DNA from: Alsobacter soli
GTDB lineage: Bacteria; Pseudomonadota; Alphaproteobacteria; Rhizobiales; Beijerinckiaceae
Length of the DNA: 53,717 bases
Assembly: GCF_003004785.1 (NCBI RefSeq)
Contig: NZ_PVZS01000028.1
Location: 1 to 53,717 of the forward strand
Direction of reading: 5' to 3'
Made by a program: the position numbers and the translations under genes. Each line of letters opens with the position of its first letter. The stretch's first letter is position 1. Of this stretch, positions 8,344 to 16,338 are shown one piece after another. The notes beneath the pieces were generated by a model. It was not told where the DNA came from and did not search any database. It worked only from the letters and a program-made list of their open reading frames with translations.

Positions 8344-8709
8344 TCAGGGCAATGTCGCCTCGATGCGGAGCTGCAGCTCTGCTGCGGTGAACGGCTTTCT
8401 GAGCCAGTCCACCTCATGACCAAGAGCGCGGGACGCCTTTTCGGGCTCCCCGGTCATGATGACGGCCGCCACATCCTCCCCAGCGGCGCGCGCACGGGCG
8501 ATGAGTTCGTCGCCGGTCTCATCCCCTAGGAAATAATCTACGATCAGCAGGTCGTAGTCGCGGCTCCTGAGCCGGGCCAAGGCCGCCTCGCAGCTGCTGG
8601 CCCGATCGATGTCCCGGACGCCGAGCTCCCTTAGCATCTTCTGCACAATGGTCAGCATGGGCGCGAAGTCGTCGACGACCAGAACTGACACGCGGCCCCA
8701 ATCAACCAT
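8344..8709 (-). CDS. single-domain response regulator
   Basis: 121 residues from ATG 8709 (MVDWGRVSVLVVDDF); an in-frame extension to 8826 has no family similarity. A CheY-like receiver with acidic pair in VVDDF, Asp58 in LLIVDYFLGDETG, Thr in VIMTGEP and Lys in VDWLRKPF. It converges on the preceding receiver gene, with 36 bp between stops. The sequence is distant from the 7897-8307 receiver, so this is not a recent duplicate. The partner kinase is unknown; the rpfC-like or HWE kinases are candidates. Confidence 0.85.
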   Translation of the reverse strand: MVDWGRVSVLVVDDFAPMLTIVQKMLRELGVRDIDRASSCEAALARLRSRDYDLLIVDYFLGDETGDELIARARAAGEDVAAVIMTGEPEKASRALGHEVDWLRKPFTAAELQLRIEATLP

Positions 8710-8952
8710 TGCCCAGCCCTTCACCCGCAATCTCTGCACGAAGCAGAATTCGAAGATCCGCCGCGACGGCACCTGTAGGCCGAGGCGAGGCTGCGCGCCG
8801 GCACGTCCCGCGCCGGTCTGACGCATGCGGCTCCTGCGCTTGCCAGGCGGAAGCTTAACCGGGATCGCCCGCCTGCGGCAATGCGGACGATCTCGGGGTG
8901 TCTAGGTACAGCTGGCGCCCGCCCGGCTCATGCGCCTGGCTGCGCCCGACGC

Positions 8953-9534
8953 TCAAAGCTTGGCTTCGCGGCTCCTGGCGGCCGGATGATCCATCAGAGC
9001 CATCACCTTGCGCCCATAGGCGGTGCAACGCCGCGCGCGGGAAATCCCAGTGTTGTAGGCGGAGGCGGCGGCGCAGCTCGCGCCATGCTCCTCCACCGCC
9101 TGCTTGAGGTAGCGCATGCCGGCCTCAAGTCCGTTGCGGCAGTCGCGCAGGTCGCCGGTGACCCCGACAGAACGGGCCGTGCCCTTCAGCGTCTGCATCA
9201 GGCCAGTCGCTGTGGAGTGGCGGTTCTTGGCGGCGCAGTCATAGCGGCTCTCGACCTGCACGATGGCGTGGGCCAGGGCCGGAGGCACCCCATGCTCCTC
9301 GGCGACAGCCGTGACGAGCTGCTTCACGCTGTCGGCGTCCTGGGCCGGAGGGAGGGCCTCGGCGGTGGGCTGCGGTTTCTTTTCGGGATCCGGTGCGGGA
9401 ACCGCTGTGGGGCGGCTTGCATTTAGAGTGTGATGGTGGCGGCCGTGGCTGGCCGTCCCTGAGTGCTTGGCCTTCGCAAAAGCGGGAGAGGCAAGAACCA
9501 TCGCCAGCAAGAGGGCGAGGATGGTCTTGTTCAT
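8953..9534 (-). CDS. lytic transglycosylase, SLT domain family
   Basis: 193 residues. Signal peptide 1-20 (MNKTILALLL...AFA), a His/Pro-rich linker to about 65, then the SLT lysozyme-like fold about 66-180 with catalytic Glu95 in VQVESRYD, followed by the family's TATGLMQ and GTAR segment and AYNTG near 160. It would cleave peptidoglycan glycan strands in the periplasm, giving 1,6-anhydro-muropeptides. ATG 9534 is chosen because it opens the signal peptide and has AGGAG about 11 bases upstream; the longer frame has no homology. Four or more Cys in the C-terminal half suggest disulphides. Monocistronic by position. Confidence 0.88.
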   Translation of the reverse strand: MNKTILALLLAMVLASPAFAKAKHSGTASHGRHHHTLNASRPTAVPAPDPEKKPQPTAEALPPAQDADSVKQLVTAVAEEHGVPPALAHAIVQVESRYDCAAKNRHSTATGLMQTLKGTARSVGVTGDLRDCRNGLEAGMRYLKQAVEEHGASCAAASAYNTGISRARRCTAYGRKVMALMDHPAARSREAKL

Positions 9535-9746
9535 GAACTGCGTGACTCCTGTGGTGAACGATGCCGTCCCTGCGAGTCTGGGTGCGGCAAGGGGTTCGGC
9601 TGATCCTCCGAACCGTCGAGCACGCCGTGATCCTGCACTGGCGCACACGAGTGACTGAGACAGCGGGCGCTGTCCCGGGCGAAGATGATCTCCTTGATCG
9701 CGAGACGAACCACCAAGGATGCGGGGTACATCCTGTGATGTGGGCC

Positions 9747-9774
9747 AGCAAAAACCCGCGCGAAAACGCGCGGG
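9747..9774 (-). terminator. strong intrinsic terminator, leftward
   Basis: On the minus strand CCCGCGCG, loop TTTT, CGCGCGGG is followed by TTTTTGC. The 8-bp GC stem and U-run make this a textbook Rho-independent terminator. It sits 9 bp after the stop of a small open frame and 113 bp to the right of the genes of the lytic transglycosylase's own leader, so it ends a transcript coming from the right of 9775. Confidence 0.8.
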
Positions 9775-9782
9775 CCACCTCT

Positions 9783-9908
9783 TCAATCGCGGGCGGCGGC
9801 TACATCTCCCGGAAACAAGGCATAACTTTGGCCCACATCGAAGGCCTTTGATGGATTGATCACGAAATAGCTTCGAGCCCGGCTCAGGCAGAGCTTGGCC
9901 GGCCAAAT
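9783..9908 (-). CDS. possible small protein before a terminator
   Basis: A 41-codon frame ends in TGA at 9783-9785, just before a strong terminator. Visible text includes LCLSRARSYFVINPS and FDVGQSYALFPGDVAAARD, which look protein-like. The frame is closed upstream by TAA at 9915-9917 and offers no ATG; ATT at 9908 or an internal GTG (giving 26 residues starting at VINPS) would have to initiate. No family recognised. It may be the remnant 3' end of a larger gene. Confidence 0.3.
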   Translation of the reverse strand: MWPAKLCLSRARSYFVINPSKAFDVGQSYALFPGDVAAARD

Positions 9909-10239
9909 CTTGTCTTACGCGCTTATCCCGCAGACCTTAGTAGATCATTGAGCTGCACTTTCTCCGAACTTTCGCCGATTGCATCCGCAGCGACGCAGAG
10001 CCGCGGCCGTGGCTAGTCTGGCGCGAGCTGAGTGGTCAGCGTTCCCGACCGGGCTGCCACCTCGCCGCTCCAGCCAATCGGCTCACGCGGGGAGCGGGGT
10101 GCTCAGGGCTCCGGACAACGAAAGGCCCCGCAGCGGGGCTTCGCTGCAGGGCCGGCGCATGGAGGTTCTCTGATCTCTCAAGCTAGTCTTCAACGCGCGG
10201 GACCACAACCTGTTCCTTTGGGCAGGTTGGAAGGGCGGC
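9909..10239. other. intergenic stretch carrying a terminator
   Basis: Apart from the hairpin at 10122-10141, nothing gene-like was recognised. ORFs on the plus strand here are short, Arg/Ser-rich and without ribosome sites. Confidence 0.5.
10122..10141 (-). terminator. probable intrinsic terminator of the Crp-type regulator
   Basis: Stem GCCCCG/CGGGGC (10125-10130 with 10134-10139) and a 3-base loop, extended by weaker pairs. Read leftward it is followed by CTTTCGTTG, a modest U-rich tail, about 100 bp past the stop of the regulator at 10240. Confidence 0.5.
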
Positions 10240-10896
10240 TTACGGCCCGGCGGCGAACGCCGCCAACCTGCGCAAGTCGTGAAGGATGACGTACTTGCCC
10301 TTCGTCTCGACGCCATAGGCGGCCAAGTCATTGAAAGCCTTGGTGATGTAGACGGGCGTGGTGCCCATCAAACTGGCGATCTCGATCTTAGGCAGCGGCA
10401 GCTTGGCCAGGGCGCCCTCGCCTGCGTGACCCAGTTCCGCCAGGAGCCAGGCGGCGAGCCGTTCAGACGCGGTCTTCAATTTTGCGTCAGCCCACGCCCC
10501 GAACACGGCCGCGCGATCCTGGGCGAGATGCCGCGCCACGTCCTTGGCGAAGCCGAAGTCCTCCGCGAACTGATCGAGAAAGGGCGCCGCCCCCATCGCG
10601 AGGACGGTCACGCCGGTGACCGCGCGCCCGGTGAACCCGTATGGCGTCGCCGCCAGAGCGGCCTCGGCGCCCAGGACGGCGCCTGGGCCCACCAAATCCA
10701 TCAGCGAGCTTCGGGCCTCACGACGAGCGATCCGGGCCACCCTCCCGCTCAGCACCCCGAAGATCATGCGGCAAGGCTGGCCCTGCTCGAACAGCGACAC
10801 CCCCGCCGGATAGCTCTGCACGATGCCGGCCAATCGGATCCGGGTTTCGCGGTTGCTGGCGGGAAACAGGGTGAGCAGATCGTCAGATGGGGACAT
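10240..10896 (-). CDS. Crp/Fnr family transcriptional regulator
   Basis: 218 residues. Cyclic-nucleotide-binding-like beta barrel about 10-115 (PAGVSLFEQGQPCRMIFGVLSGRVA, split by a loop; GPGAVLGAEAAL) and a C-terminal winged helix about 140-210, with recognition helix region KIEIASLMGTTPVYITKAFNDL. The Cys cluster of FNR is absent, so an Fe-S oxygen sensor is unlikely; the ligand is unknown. It lies directly after the porin gene on the same strand, 69 bp away, but a strong terminator separates them, so it is likely expressed on its own. Control of the porin is possible but unproven. Confidence 0.85.
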   Translation of the reverse strand: MSPSDDLLTLFPASNRETRIRLAGIVQSYPAGVSLFEQGQPCRMIFGVLSGRVARIARREARSSLMDLVGPGAVLGAEAALAATPYGFTGRAVTGVTVLAMGAAPFLDQFAEDFGFAKDVARHLAQDRAAVFGAWADAKLKTASERLAAWLLAELGHAGEGALAKLPLPKIEIASLMGTTPVYITKAFNDLAAYGVETKGKYVILHDLRRLAAFAAGP

Positions 10897-10910
10897 GACA
10901 TGCTCGCTGA

Positions 10911-10942
10911 AACAGAAAGACCCCGGCGCGAGCGCCGGGGTC
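10911..10942 (-). terminator. intrinsic terminator of the porin gene
   Basis: A 10-bp perfect stem, GACCCCGGCG with CGCCGGGGTC (10919-10928 and 10933-10942), has a 4-base loop. Read leftward it is followed by TTTCTGTTTC. It begins 24 bp past the porin stop codon. The strong stem suits an abundantly expressed outer-membrane protein gene. Confidence 0.85.
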
Positions 10943-10965
10943 CAAGACCAGTCCGTGAGGACGGA

Positions 10966-12435
10966 TCAGAAGTCGCGCTGAATCTTCAGGCGAGTGTTCC
11001 AGATCGAGTCGTTGCGGACCGAGAGGGCCGCCGGGTCCGTCGCCAGGAAGGTGGCGCTCGGGCCGTTGCCGACGTTCGCGTGGATGTAGTTCACCTCGGC
11101 GCCGATATCGAGATCCTTGATCGGCGACCAGGTCACGTTCGTGCCCAGGGTCCAGTACGTCAGGTCGCGAGCGCGGTTGACGAAGGCCGTGGCCGGAGTG
11201 GCGGCGCCGAAGGCAGCGAACACGGAGGACGGAGCGTCGCTCTTGATGTACGAGGCCAGGAACGCCTGACGGATGGTGGGGGTCCAGTAGTGCAGCATGG
11301 CGGCCGTCAGGCCCCACACAGCCGGCTTCTCGACGTCGTAGGTCGCGACACCGCCGAGAACGCCACCGTTCGCCACGAGGTAGGCGTCCGGAATGATCGC
11401 GCCGGTTCCGCCGAAGCTCCAGCCCGTCTTACCCGTACCGAAGGGGTTCGACAGGATGTAGGACGGAGCGCCCTTGGTGTAGGTGCCCTGCAGGTAGAGG
11501 GCGTCACCAGGCGAGAGCATCGGCAGGTTGATCTTCGTGCCGAGGTTCACAGCCCAACCGTACTCCGCGTCGGGAGCATTGAAGTTGAACGCCGCGCTGC
11601 TGCCGACGCCAGTGTAGGCGCCCACGCGGATCTGATGGAGGGCACCCGAGAGCTGCACCGAACCCCAGGCGGAGTCATAGCGCAGGTTGGCGACCGCATC
11701 CGGAACACCCTCGCCGGTGTAGGCGAAGCCGCCAGCGTTCGTCGCGGTGAGCGCGGGAACGCCGGTGCCGGCCGGGGCGAAGAAGTTGCCGACGTTGATG
11801 CCCGAGCGACGCTCAACCGAGTCTTCCATCGACAGCGTGGCGCTGAAGCCCGAGCCGAAGGTCGCGGTGTAAGCGAGGACGTTGTTGACGAGCGCCGAGC
11901 CAGCGGTCGTGCCGACGTACTCGAGATCGCCCGAGTAGAAGTCGAAGAACGACTGCGTGCGGCCAGCGGTGATGCCGCCGAACTGAACGAAGGCGCGGTT
12001 CAGGTCGACCGTGGTCTGAGCCTGACCGTTGTAGTCCACGCTCGAGCCGGTGAAGGCGATGCCCGTACGAGCCTGCGAGCCGGAGTAGATCTGGCCGATA
12101 CGACGACGGACGTCGACGCGGACGTAAGCGCGGACCAGGCCGTACTCGGTCGCCGTGCGGGCGTCCATGTACATGCGGCCCGTGGTGCGCGAGCCGGTCG
12201 TGGCGTCGTTACGCACGAAGGGCTGGCCGTACTGGAACTCGTAGGCGGCTCGGCCGCCGACGCGGATGCAGGTGTCGGTGCCGGGGATGTAGAAGAAGCC
12301 AGCACCCATGGTCGAGCAAACGCGAACGTACTCGACCGGGGCCGCCTTCTTGGACGGCAGGTCGGCGGCCTGGGCGGTCGCGACGGCAGCGATGCCGGCG
12401 GCGCTCCCAAGCAGCAGGCTCTTAACGAGCTTCAT
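10966..12435 (-). CDS. major outer-membrane porin, Porin_2 family
   Basis: 489 residues. Cleavable signal peptide (MKLVKSLLLGSAAGIAAV, ending AQAAD), then the alphaproteobacterial porin start: DLPSKKAAPVEYVRVCS, GFFYIPGTDTCIRVGG, and repeated aromatic/Gly-rich beta strands, ending in a C-terminal Phe (KIQRDF) as needed for BAM-dependent insertion. It would form a trimeric 16-stranded channel for small hydrophilic solutes. ATG 12435 has GGAGG 7 bases upstream. Paired Cys near the mature N-terminus are typical of the family. The gene has its own terminator and codon use strongly biased to C/G-ending codons, consistent with high expression. Confidence 0.95.
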   Translation of the reverse strand: MKLVKSLLLGSAAGIAAVATAQAADLPSKKAAPVEYVRVCSTMGAGFFYIPGTDTCIRVGGRAAYEFQYGQPFVRNDATTGSRTTGRMYMDARTATEYGLVRAYVRVDVRRRIGQIYSGSQARTGIAFTGSSVDYNGQAQTTVDLNRAFVQFGGITAGRTQSFFDFYSGDLEYVGTTAGSALVNNVLAYTATFGSGFSATLSMEDSVERRSGINVGNFFAPAGTGVPALTATNAGGFAYTGEGVPDAVANLRYDSAWGSVQLSGALHQIRVGAYTGVGSSAAFNFNAPDAEYGWAVNLGTKINLPMLSPGDALYLQGTYTKGAPSYILSNPFGTGKTGWSFGGTGAIIPDAYLVANGGVLGGVATYDVEKPAVWGLTAAMLHYWTPTIRQAFLASYIKSDAPSSVFAAFGAATPATAFVNRARDLTYWTLGTNVTWSPIKDLDIGAEVNYIHANVGNGPSATFLATDPAALSVRNDSIWNTRLKIQRDF

Positions 12436-12943
12436 TGTGGAACCTCCAAGTTGCGGATTTGGGGGCGCTCGTCATGAGCCCCTCCCTGCTAATCGGTACG
12501 CCTGCGAACGCCCTCGTCCCGACTCGCGACAGGGAAGCCCCCCTGTCACTGAAGGGAAGGTAGCTGATCCGACCGGTCGTTCAACTTGGTTCTGCCCAAA
12601 TGCTGCCCATATCCAAAGCTTTCCGGCGGCGTGTTGCGGTTTTGCAACCCCGGCGGGCGCCCCGGCGCATGAATCATCTGTCGGAAATGGGCCAGCTTCT
12701 CCAAGGTCTTGCTTGAACCACGCGGCTGGGGCGACGAAGCGGGCCCTCCTCCGTCGGCGATGATCAGAAACCCCGCTTCGCAACGGGGCCGAAGTCTGGC
12801 CTTCTTGCAACCGGAAGAATCATCGTGCCTTGGGCCGTTCTGTCCCCTCGAAAGCCGACCCGCCCGAATCGGCCACTCGGAGGAAAGGCCAACTTAAAAC
12901 CGCCCCGCGTCGTCATGTGGGCATGCCCTGCGCTTCAGACCGA
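12436..12943. other. intergenic region upstream of the porin gene
   Basis: About 500 bp between the porin start and the decayed acyltransferase. It should hold the porin promoter. A modest hairpin CCCCG...CGGGG (12771-12775 with 12784-12788) is present. No other gene recognised. Confidence 0.45.
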
Positions 12944-13661
12944 ATGGCCATCGTCGACACCGTCAAGGCTTGTGCATCCTCATAGTTGTGGCGATGCACA
13001 CGAAGCTCGGGCTCGGCTAGGCGCTCGGGCGCGAGGGCTTAGTGCACGCCGCCGTGGCTTTCGCCAAATCGTTCCGGATGCCGGACTTCTTCCTCATCTC
13101 GGGGCTGTTCGCGTCGCGCGTCCTCGACCGTCCCTGGCGGATCTACGTCGACGCTGGACCAAGCTCGACGAGTTCGCCGCGCGCTGGCCAGTTTGGCTGG
13201 TCCAAGCTTCATGGCTTCCCTGGCGGGCCTTCTGCTCTGGGCCGCGCTGAACGGCTTCGCCGTTACGACCCCTGCCCCTGTGCTCGGTGTCGCGACGGTG
13301 TCGACGGTCCCGGTCCTGCGGCTCGCGCTCGGTCTCGCCGGAGCCGCCGCGGTGGTCACGGCTGCGGCCCATCGGGCACGTTCGATGACTTGCCGGGCTT
13401 TCGATGCTGGGGCGCCGCTCGCTCGTGATCTACCTGGCTTTCTTCCTGCCCATGGCGGTCGGACGCGACCTTACGGCCCGGCTCTTTCCCGACGGCGATC
13501 CGGGATGGACGGCTCTGGCGGTCACGATCCTAGCCGTGGTCACGCTCCTCCTCGCCGAGCGCGCCGTGCGCGGCACGCGCGTCGGGTTCCTGTTCAGCCG
13601 TCCCGCTTGGGCGCGGCTCGCCCCGCCTCGGCTCGGGCCCCTCGCAGCACAAGCGACCTGA
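12944..13661 (+). pseudogene. remnant of an acyltransferase-3 family membrane protein
   Basis: Pieces of one protein lie in different frames in order. MAIVDTVK (from 12944) is followed after a frameshift by GLCILIVVAMHTKLGLG, a stop (TAG about 13018), then ALGREG and VHAAVAFAKSFRMPDFFLISG (about 13021-13110), then DEFAARWPVWL in another frame, then membrane segments LLLWAALNGFAV and finally GRRSLVIYLAFFLPMAVGRD to FLFSRPAWARL (about 13407-13625). This order matches acyltransferase-3 proteins that O-acylate surface glycans. Several frameshifts, a stop and a loss of about half the expected length show it is inactive. Confidence 0.75.
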
Positions 13662-13897
13662 CGTCTCGTCACCTCCAGTTCGCGCCGAAGGGCGGGGAGG
13701 TCAGGGGCGCTCACGACAACGCCGCCTGCCCACTGCGCCGGTACTTTGAGACGCTCTGCTCTTCCGTGGCCATGGAGCCGGTGGCAGTCCAAAGGCGGCC
13801 GGCGTCGTGCTGTTCACTAATAAGTTCCTGCACGAGCCACCCTGTTTTCTTTGGTCGGCCACACTCAATTTTTTCTGGTCAGCGATACGAACAGAGA

Positions 13898-15379
13898 ATG
13901 ATCATTCCCCGATCTGTATTCCGCCTGTTCCAGTGCACCGAGGCTTCCATTGCGATGCTGTTCGGTGTGATGGCTCCGCTCGTCTTCGGCATGGGCGTCG
14001 TGGCCACCGACTACGCCAGCATCTACAGAGAACGAAGCACGCTGCAGGACGCCGCCGACAGCGCGAGCCTCGCCGCCGCCTCCGAGCTGCGCCTCGCCAA
14101 TCCCGACAGCCGGCGTCTCGCAAGCTTGGCGGCGAGCTTCGTCGCCAGCAAGCTGAAGGGCGAGGCGCCAAGGTTCGAAGCCGGCGGGGCCGCGTCTTCT
14201 GCGCAGCACTCCGGATCCCAGAGCGAGCATCGAACGATCCAGACGCCGTCTGGGCAGATCGACGTCATCACCACCGTCGATTACGACCGCCAGACGCTCA
14301 AGACCGTGCTGTCCCGCAAAGTGGCGACCTACGCCTTGAGGCACCTCGGGGCGGCGCCTGACCAGATCGGGGTCGAGTCGGTCGCCCGGCTGATGGGCGC
14401 CTCGCCGCTGTGCGTCCTGTCCCTGGAGCGGAAGGAGAACAAAACCGTTGCGATGCTGAAGGGGTCCAGGGTCACCGCCAAGGACTGCGCGGTGCAGTCG
14501 GACTCCGCTTCGGCCGACGGATTGTTCGCCGATGACGCGACCTCGCAAGTGCGCGCCTCGAAAATCTGCGCCGCCACGGCGCCCAGGCGGAGCGCAGCCC
14601 TGCAGGTCTTTGCCCCAACCCCGGTCGCCTGCCCCCCGGCGGACGATCCCCTGGCCGCGCGCGCTCCCGCGCCCTTCACGCCCCCATGCATCAACGACCT
14701 GCGGGTCCGCTCGGGCGAGGTCGTGACCATCATCACCGGTCCCGTCACCCTTTGCTACAAGCGCATCGAGGTCATGAGCGGCGGACGGGTCGTCATCCGG
14801 GGCGGCGGCGTGATCGCCTTCGGCGCTCCGCCCAAGGGGTTCGGCAAACTGGACGGGCTCATCGTGCGCAAAGGCGGCCGGCTGGAGACCGCTCCCGGCG
14901 ACGGCGTCACGTTCTATTTCATGAACGGCGGAACCTTCGCCTTTCTGTCTGGCTCCTTCGTCAGTCTCTCGGCCCCCACGGGCGGGAGCTATCCCGGGTT
15001 CCTGTTCATCGAGGATCCGGCTGGCAAGGCGAAGAAGGAATACTTCGTCAACAGCCTTGGCGTGACCAAGCTGCTGGGGACGATCTACCTGAAGCAGGGC
15101 TATCTCAGGATCGACCTGGATGACGCCGCGAGCAAGGCAGCGGTCGATGACGGCGATCCCGACGAAAACGACGGCCTTGCGCCGCTGCCGCCCGGCACCG
15201 ACCCGAGCAACAGCCCCAACGCGATCTCTGGCGGATCGGCGTATACGATCATCGTGGTTCGCAAGATGGAAGTGCGCAACAAGGCCAATCTGGTCATGAA
15301 CAGCGACTATCAGGGGACCAGCGTTCCCGTTCCGAAAGGCGTCGGTCCCACGGGAGGGTACGTCGTTGTCGAACGGTGA
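13898..15379 (+). CDS. TadE/TadG-family pilus-assembly-like protein
   Basis: 493 residues from ATG 13898. The N-terminal region has the TadG pattern: a single membrane helix (about 17-38, EASIAMLFGVMAPLVFGMGV) followed by DYASIYRERSTLQDAADSASLAAASEL, where pseudopilin-like proteins of Flp/Tad systems anchor. The large periplasmic part (about 60-493) is Gly-rich, contains runs of short beta-type repeats (GGRVVIRGGGVIAFG, GGRLETAPGDGV, GGTFAFLSGSFVSL), and six Cys. Such proteins are often annotated 'pilus assembly protein TadG'; no other tad or flp gene is nearby, so an orphan role in cell-surface assembly is likely. A longer upstream frame is not supported by similarity. Confidence 0.8.
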   Translation: MIIPRSVFRLFQCTEASIAMLFGVMAPLVFGMGVVATDYASIYRERSTLQDAADSASLAAASELRLANPDSRRLASLAASFVASKLKGEAPRFEAGGAASSAQHSGSQSEHRTIQTPSGQIDVITTVDYDRQTLKTVLSRKVATYALRHLGAAPDQIGVESVARLMGASPLCVLSLERKENKTVAMLKGSRVTAKDCAVQSDSASADGLFADDATSQVRASKICAATAPRRSAALQVFAPTPVACPPADDPLAARAPAPFTPPCINDLRVRSGEVVTIITGPVTLCYKRIEVMSGGRVVIRGGGVIAFGAPPKGFGKLDGLIVRKGGRLETAPGDGVTFYFMNGGTFAFLSGSFVSLSAPTGGSYPGFLFIEDPAGKAKKEYFVNSLGVTKLLGTIYLKQGYLRIDLDDAASKAAVDDGDPDENDGLAPLPPGTDPSNSPNAISGGSAYTIIVVRKMEVRNKANLVMNSDYQGTSVPVPKGVGPTGGYVVVER

Positions 15380-15383
15380 ACGG

Positions 15384-15602
15384 ATGCGGCGGTTGGGCCT
15401 CGCCACGCTCGGAACCGTGGCCTTCATCTATGTGACGGCCCAGCTGCTCAAGGTTGAGGAGCAACGCTATGCGCTCGAGATCGGGCTGTGCGGAGCGGCC
15501 GAAAACGCGACCGGGGGACGCCTCTTCGCCCGAGACTGCCTGTCCCGCGTGAGCACGGGCAGATCTCCGGTCGTGACGCTCCTGTCAGCGCTGACCCTGT
15601 GA
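15384..15602 (+). CDS. small membrane protein downstream of the TadG-like gene
   Basis: 72 residues from ATG 15384, four bases after the preceding stop (a TTG at 15366 would overlap it by 14 bp), which suggests translational coupling. One probable membrane helix near the N-terminus (LGLATLGTVAFIYVTAQLL), then a charged part with two Cys. No family recognised. It probably works with the TadG-like protein. Confidence 0.55.
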   Translation: MRRLGLATLGTVAFIYVTAQLLKVEEQRYALEIGLCGAAENATGGRLFARDCLSRVSTGRSPVVTLLSALTL

Positions 15603-15664
15603 CGAAACGCCGAAGCGCTCAACCAGCTCGTTCTGCCTGGTGCGCCGGGAGACCGGCTCGCAGC

Positions 15665-15958
15665 TTACGCCAGCGTCCGCATGATCTCGCGATAGGCGGG
15701 CTCCGGGAACGCCTTCAGCGTCTGCGTGCGCATGTTGCCCAACATGCCAAGCTGCAACGTGAAGCGCGCGCCGACTGCATCATCCGGCGCCTCGTAGACC
15801 GCGACGAAGTCGTACTTGCCCATGGTCAGGAAGAACAGCTTGAACTCGCCGCCCATCTGTTCAAGCAGCTGCTTCGCCCAGTCGAGACGGTCCGGCGAGT
15901 CCTTCGCGTTGCGGATGCCCTGGTCGGTGAACTTGGCGAGCATGATGTAGGTCGTCAT
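15665..15958 (-). CDS. GYD domain protein
   Basis: 97 residues, the usual length of the GYD family (ferredoxin-like alpha/beta fold, dimeric). Visible: MTTYIMLAKFTDQGIRNAKDSP, split after ARF in the family pattern, then MGKYDFVAVYEAPDD and LGMLGNMRTQTLKAFPE. Function is not established in the family. ATG 15958 has GGGAGG 5-6 bases upstream. It is transcribed leftward on its own. Confidence 0.9.
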   Translation of the reverse strand: MTTYIMLAKFTDQGIRNAKDSPDRLDWAKQLLEQMGGEFKLFFLTMGKYDFVAVYEAPDDAVGARFTLQLGMLGNMRTQTLKAFPEPAYREIMRTLA

Positions 15959-16338
15959 GGCAACCTCCCGAGGACCATTCCGGCGCCTCCGGAGCGCCGG
16001 GGAGCCCTCCCGGCTTAACGAGGACCTGCCGGCGAGGCAGGCTCGCGCGCGTGATTTTACCACGGCCCCGCCCGTGCCGCGGCGAGCCCAGCGAGGCAGG
16101 CCTGATCCAGCGCTGCAGGCATTTGGCGCTGGTCTGGACCTCTCCGGTAAGCCTCGTCGGCCTCGTCCCGGTCGACGCTCAGAAGGGACTTCTTCGATCT
16201 GGCGTCCATCACCGCGAAGGGGCGCCGCGGCTTTCCCGATCTCGTCCACGGCGCCCGACGCCGTCCGTTGCTGCGCGGCCATCCTCCAGCGTGCGACGAC
16301 GGCTTGCCCGGGCGCAACTTTAAGTTGGCAAAGGCCGA
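15959..16338. other. intergenic stretch, nothing recognised
   Basis: Between the dehydratase stop and the GYD gene start, both leftward. No ORF with family resemblance, no repeat or terminator with a clear U-run. Confidence 0.45.

Noticed and set aside
10279-12477. Long open frame on the plus strand opposite the Crp regulator and porin
   Set aside because: It is antisense to two clear genes; composition (His/Arg/Gly/Val-rich) and absence of any family similarity show a GC-driven shadow frame.
12765-12790. Hairpin upstream of the porin as terminator
   Set aside because: Stem of only 5 bp with an 8-base loop and no U-run.
13865-15427. 520-codon minus-strand frame opposite the TadG-like gene
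   Set aside because: Shadow of the TadG-like gene, no domain motifs.
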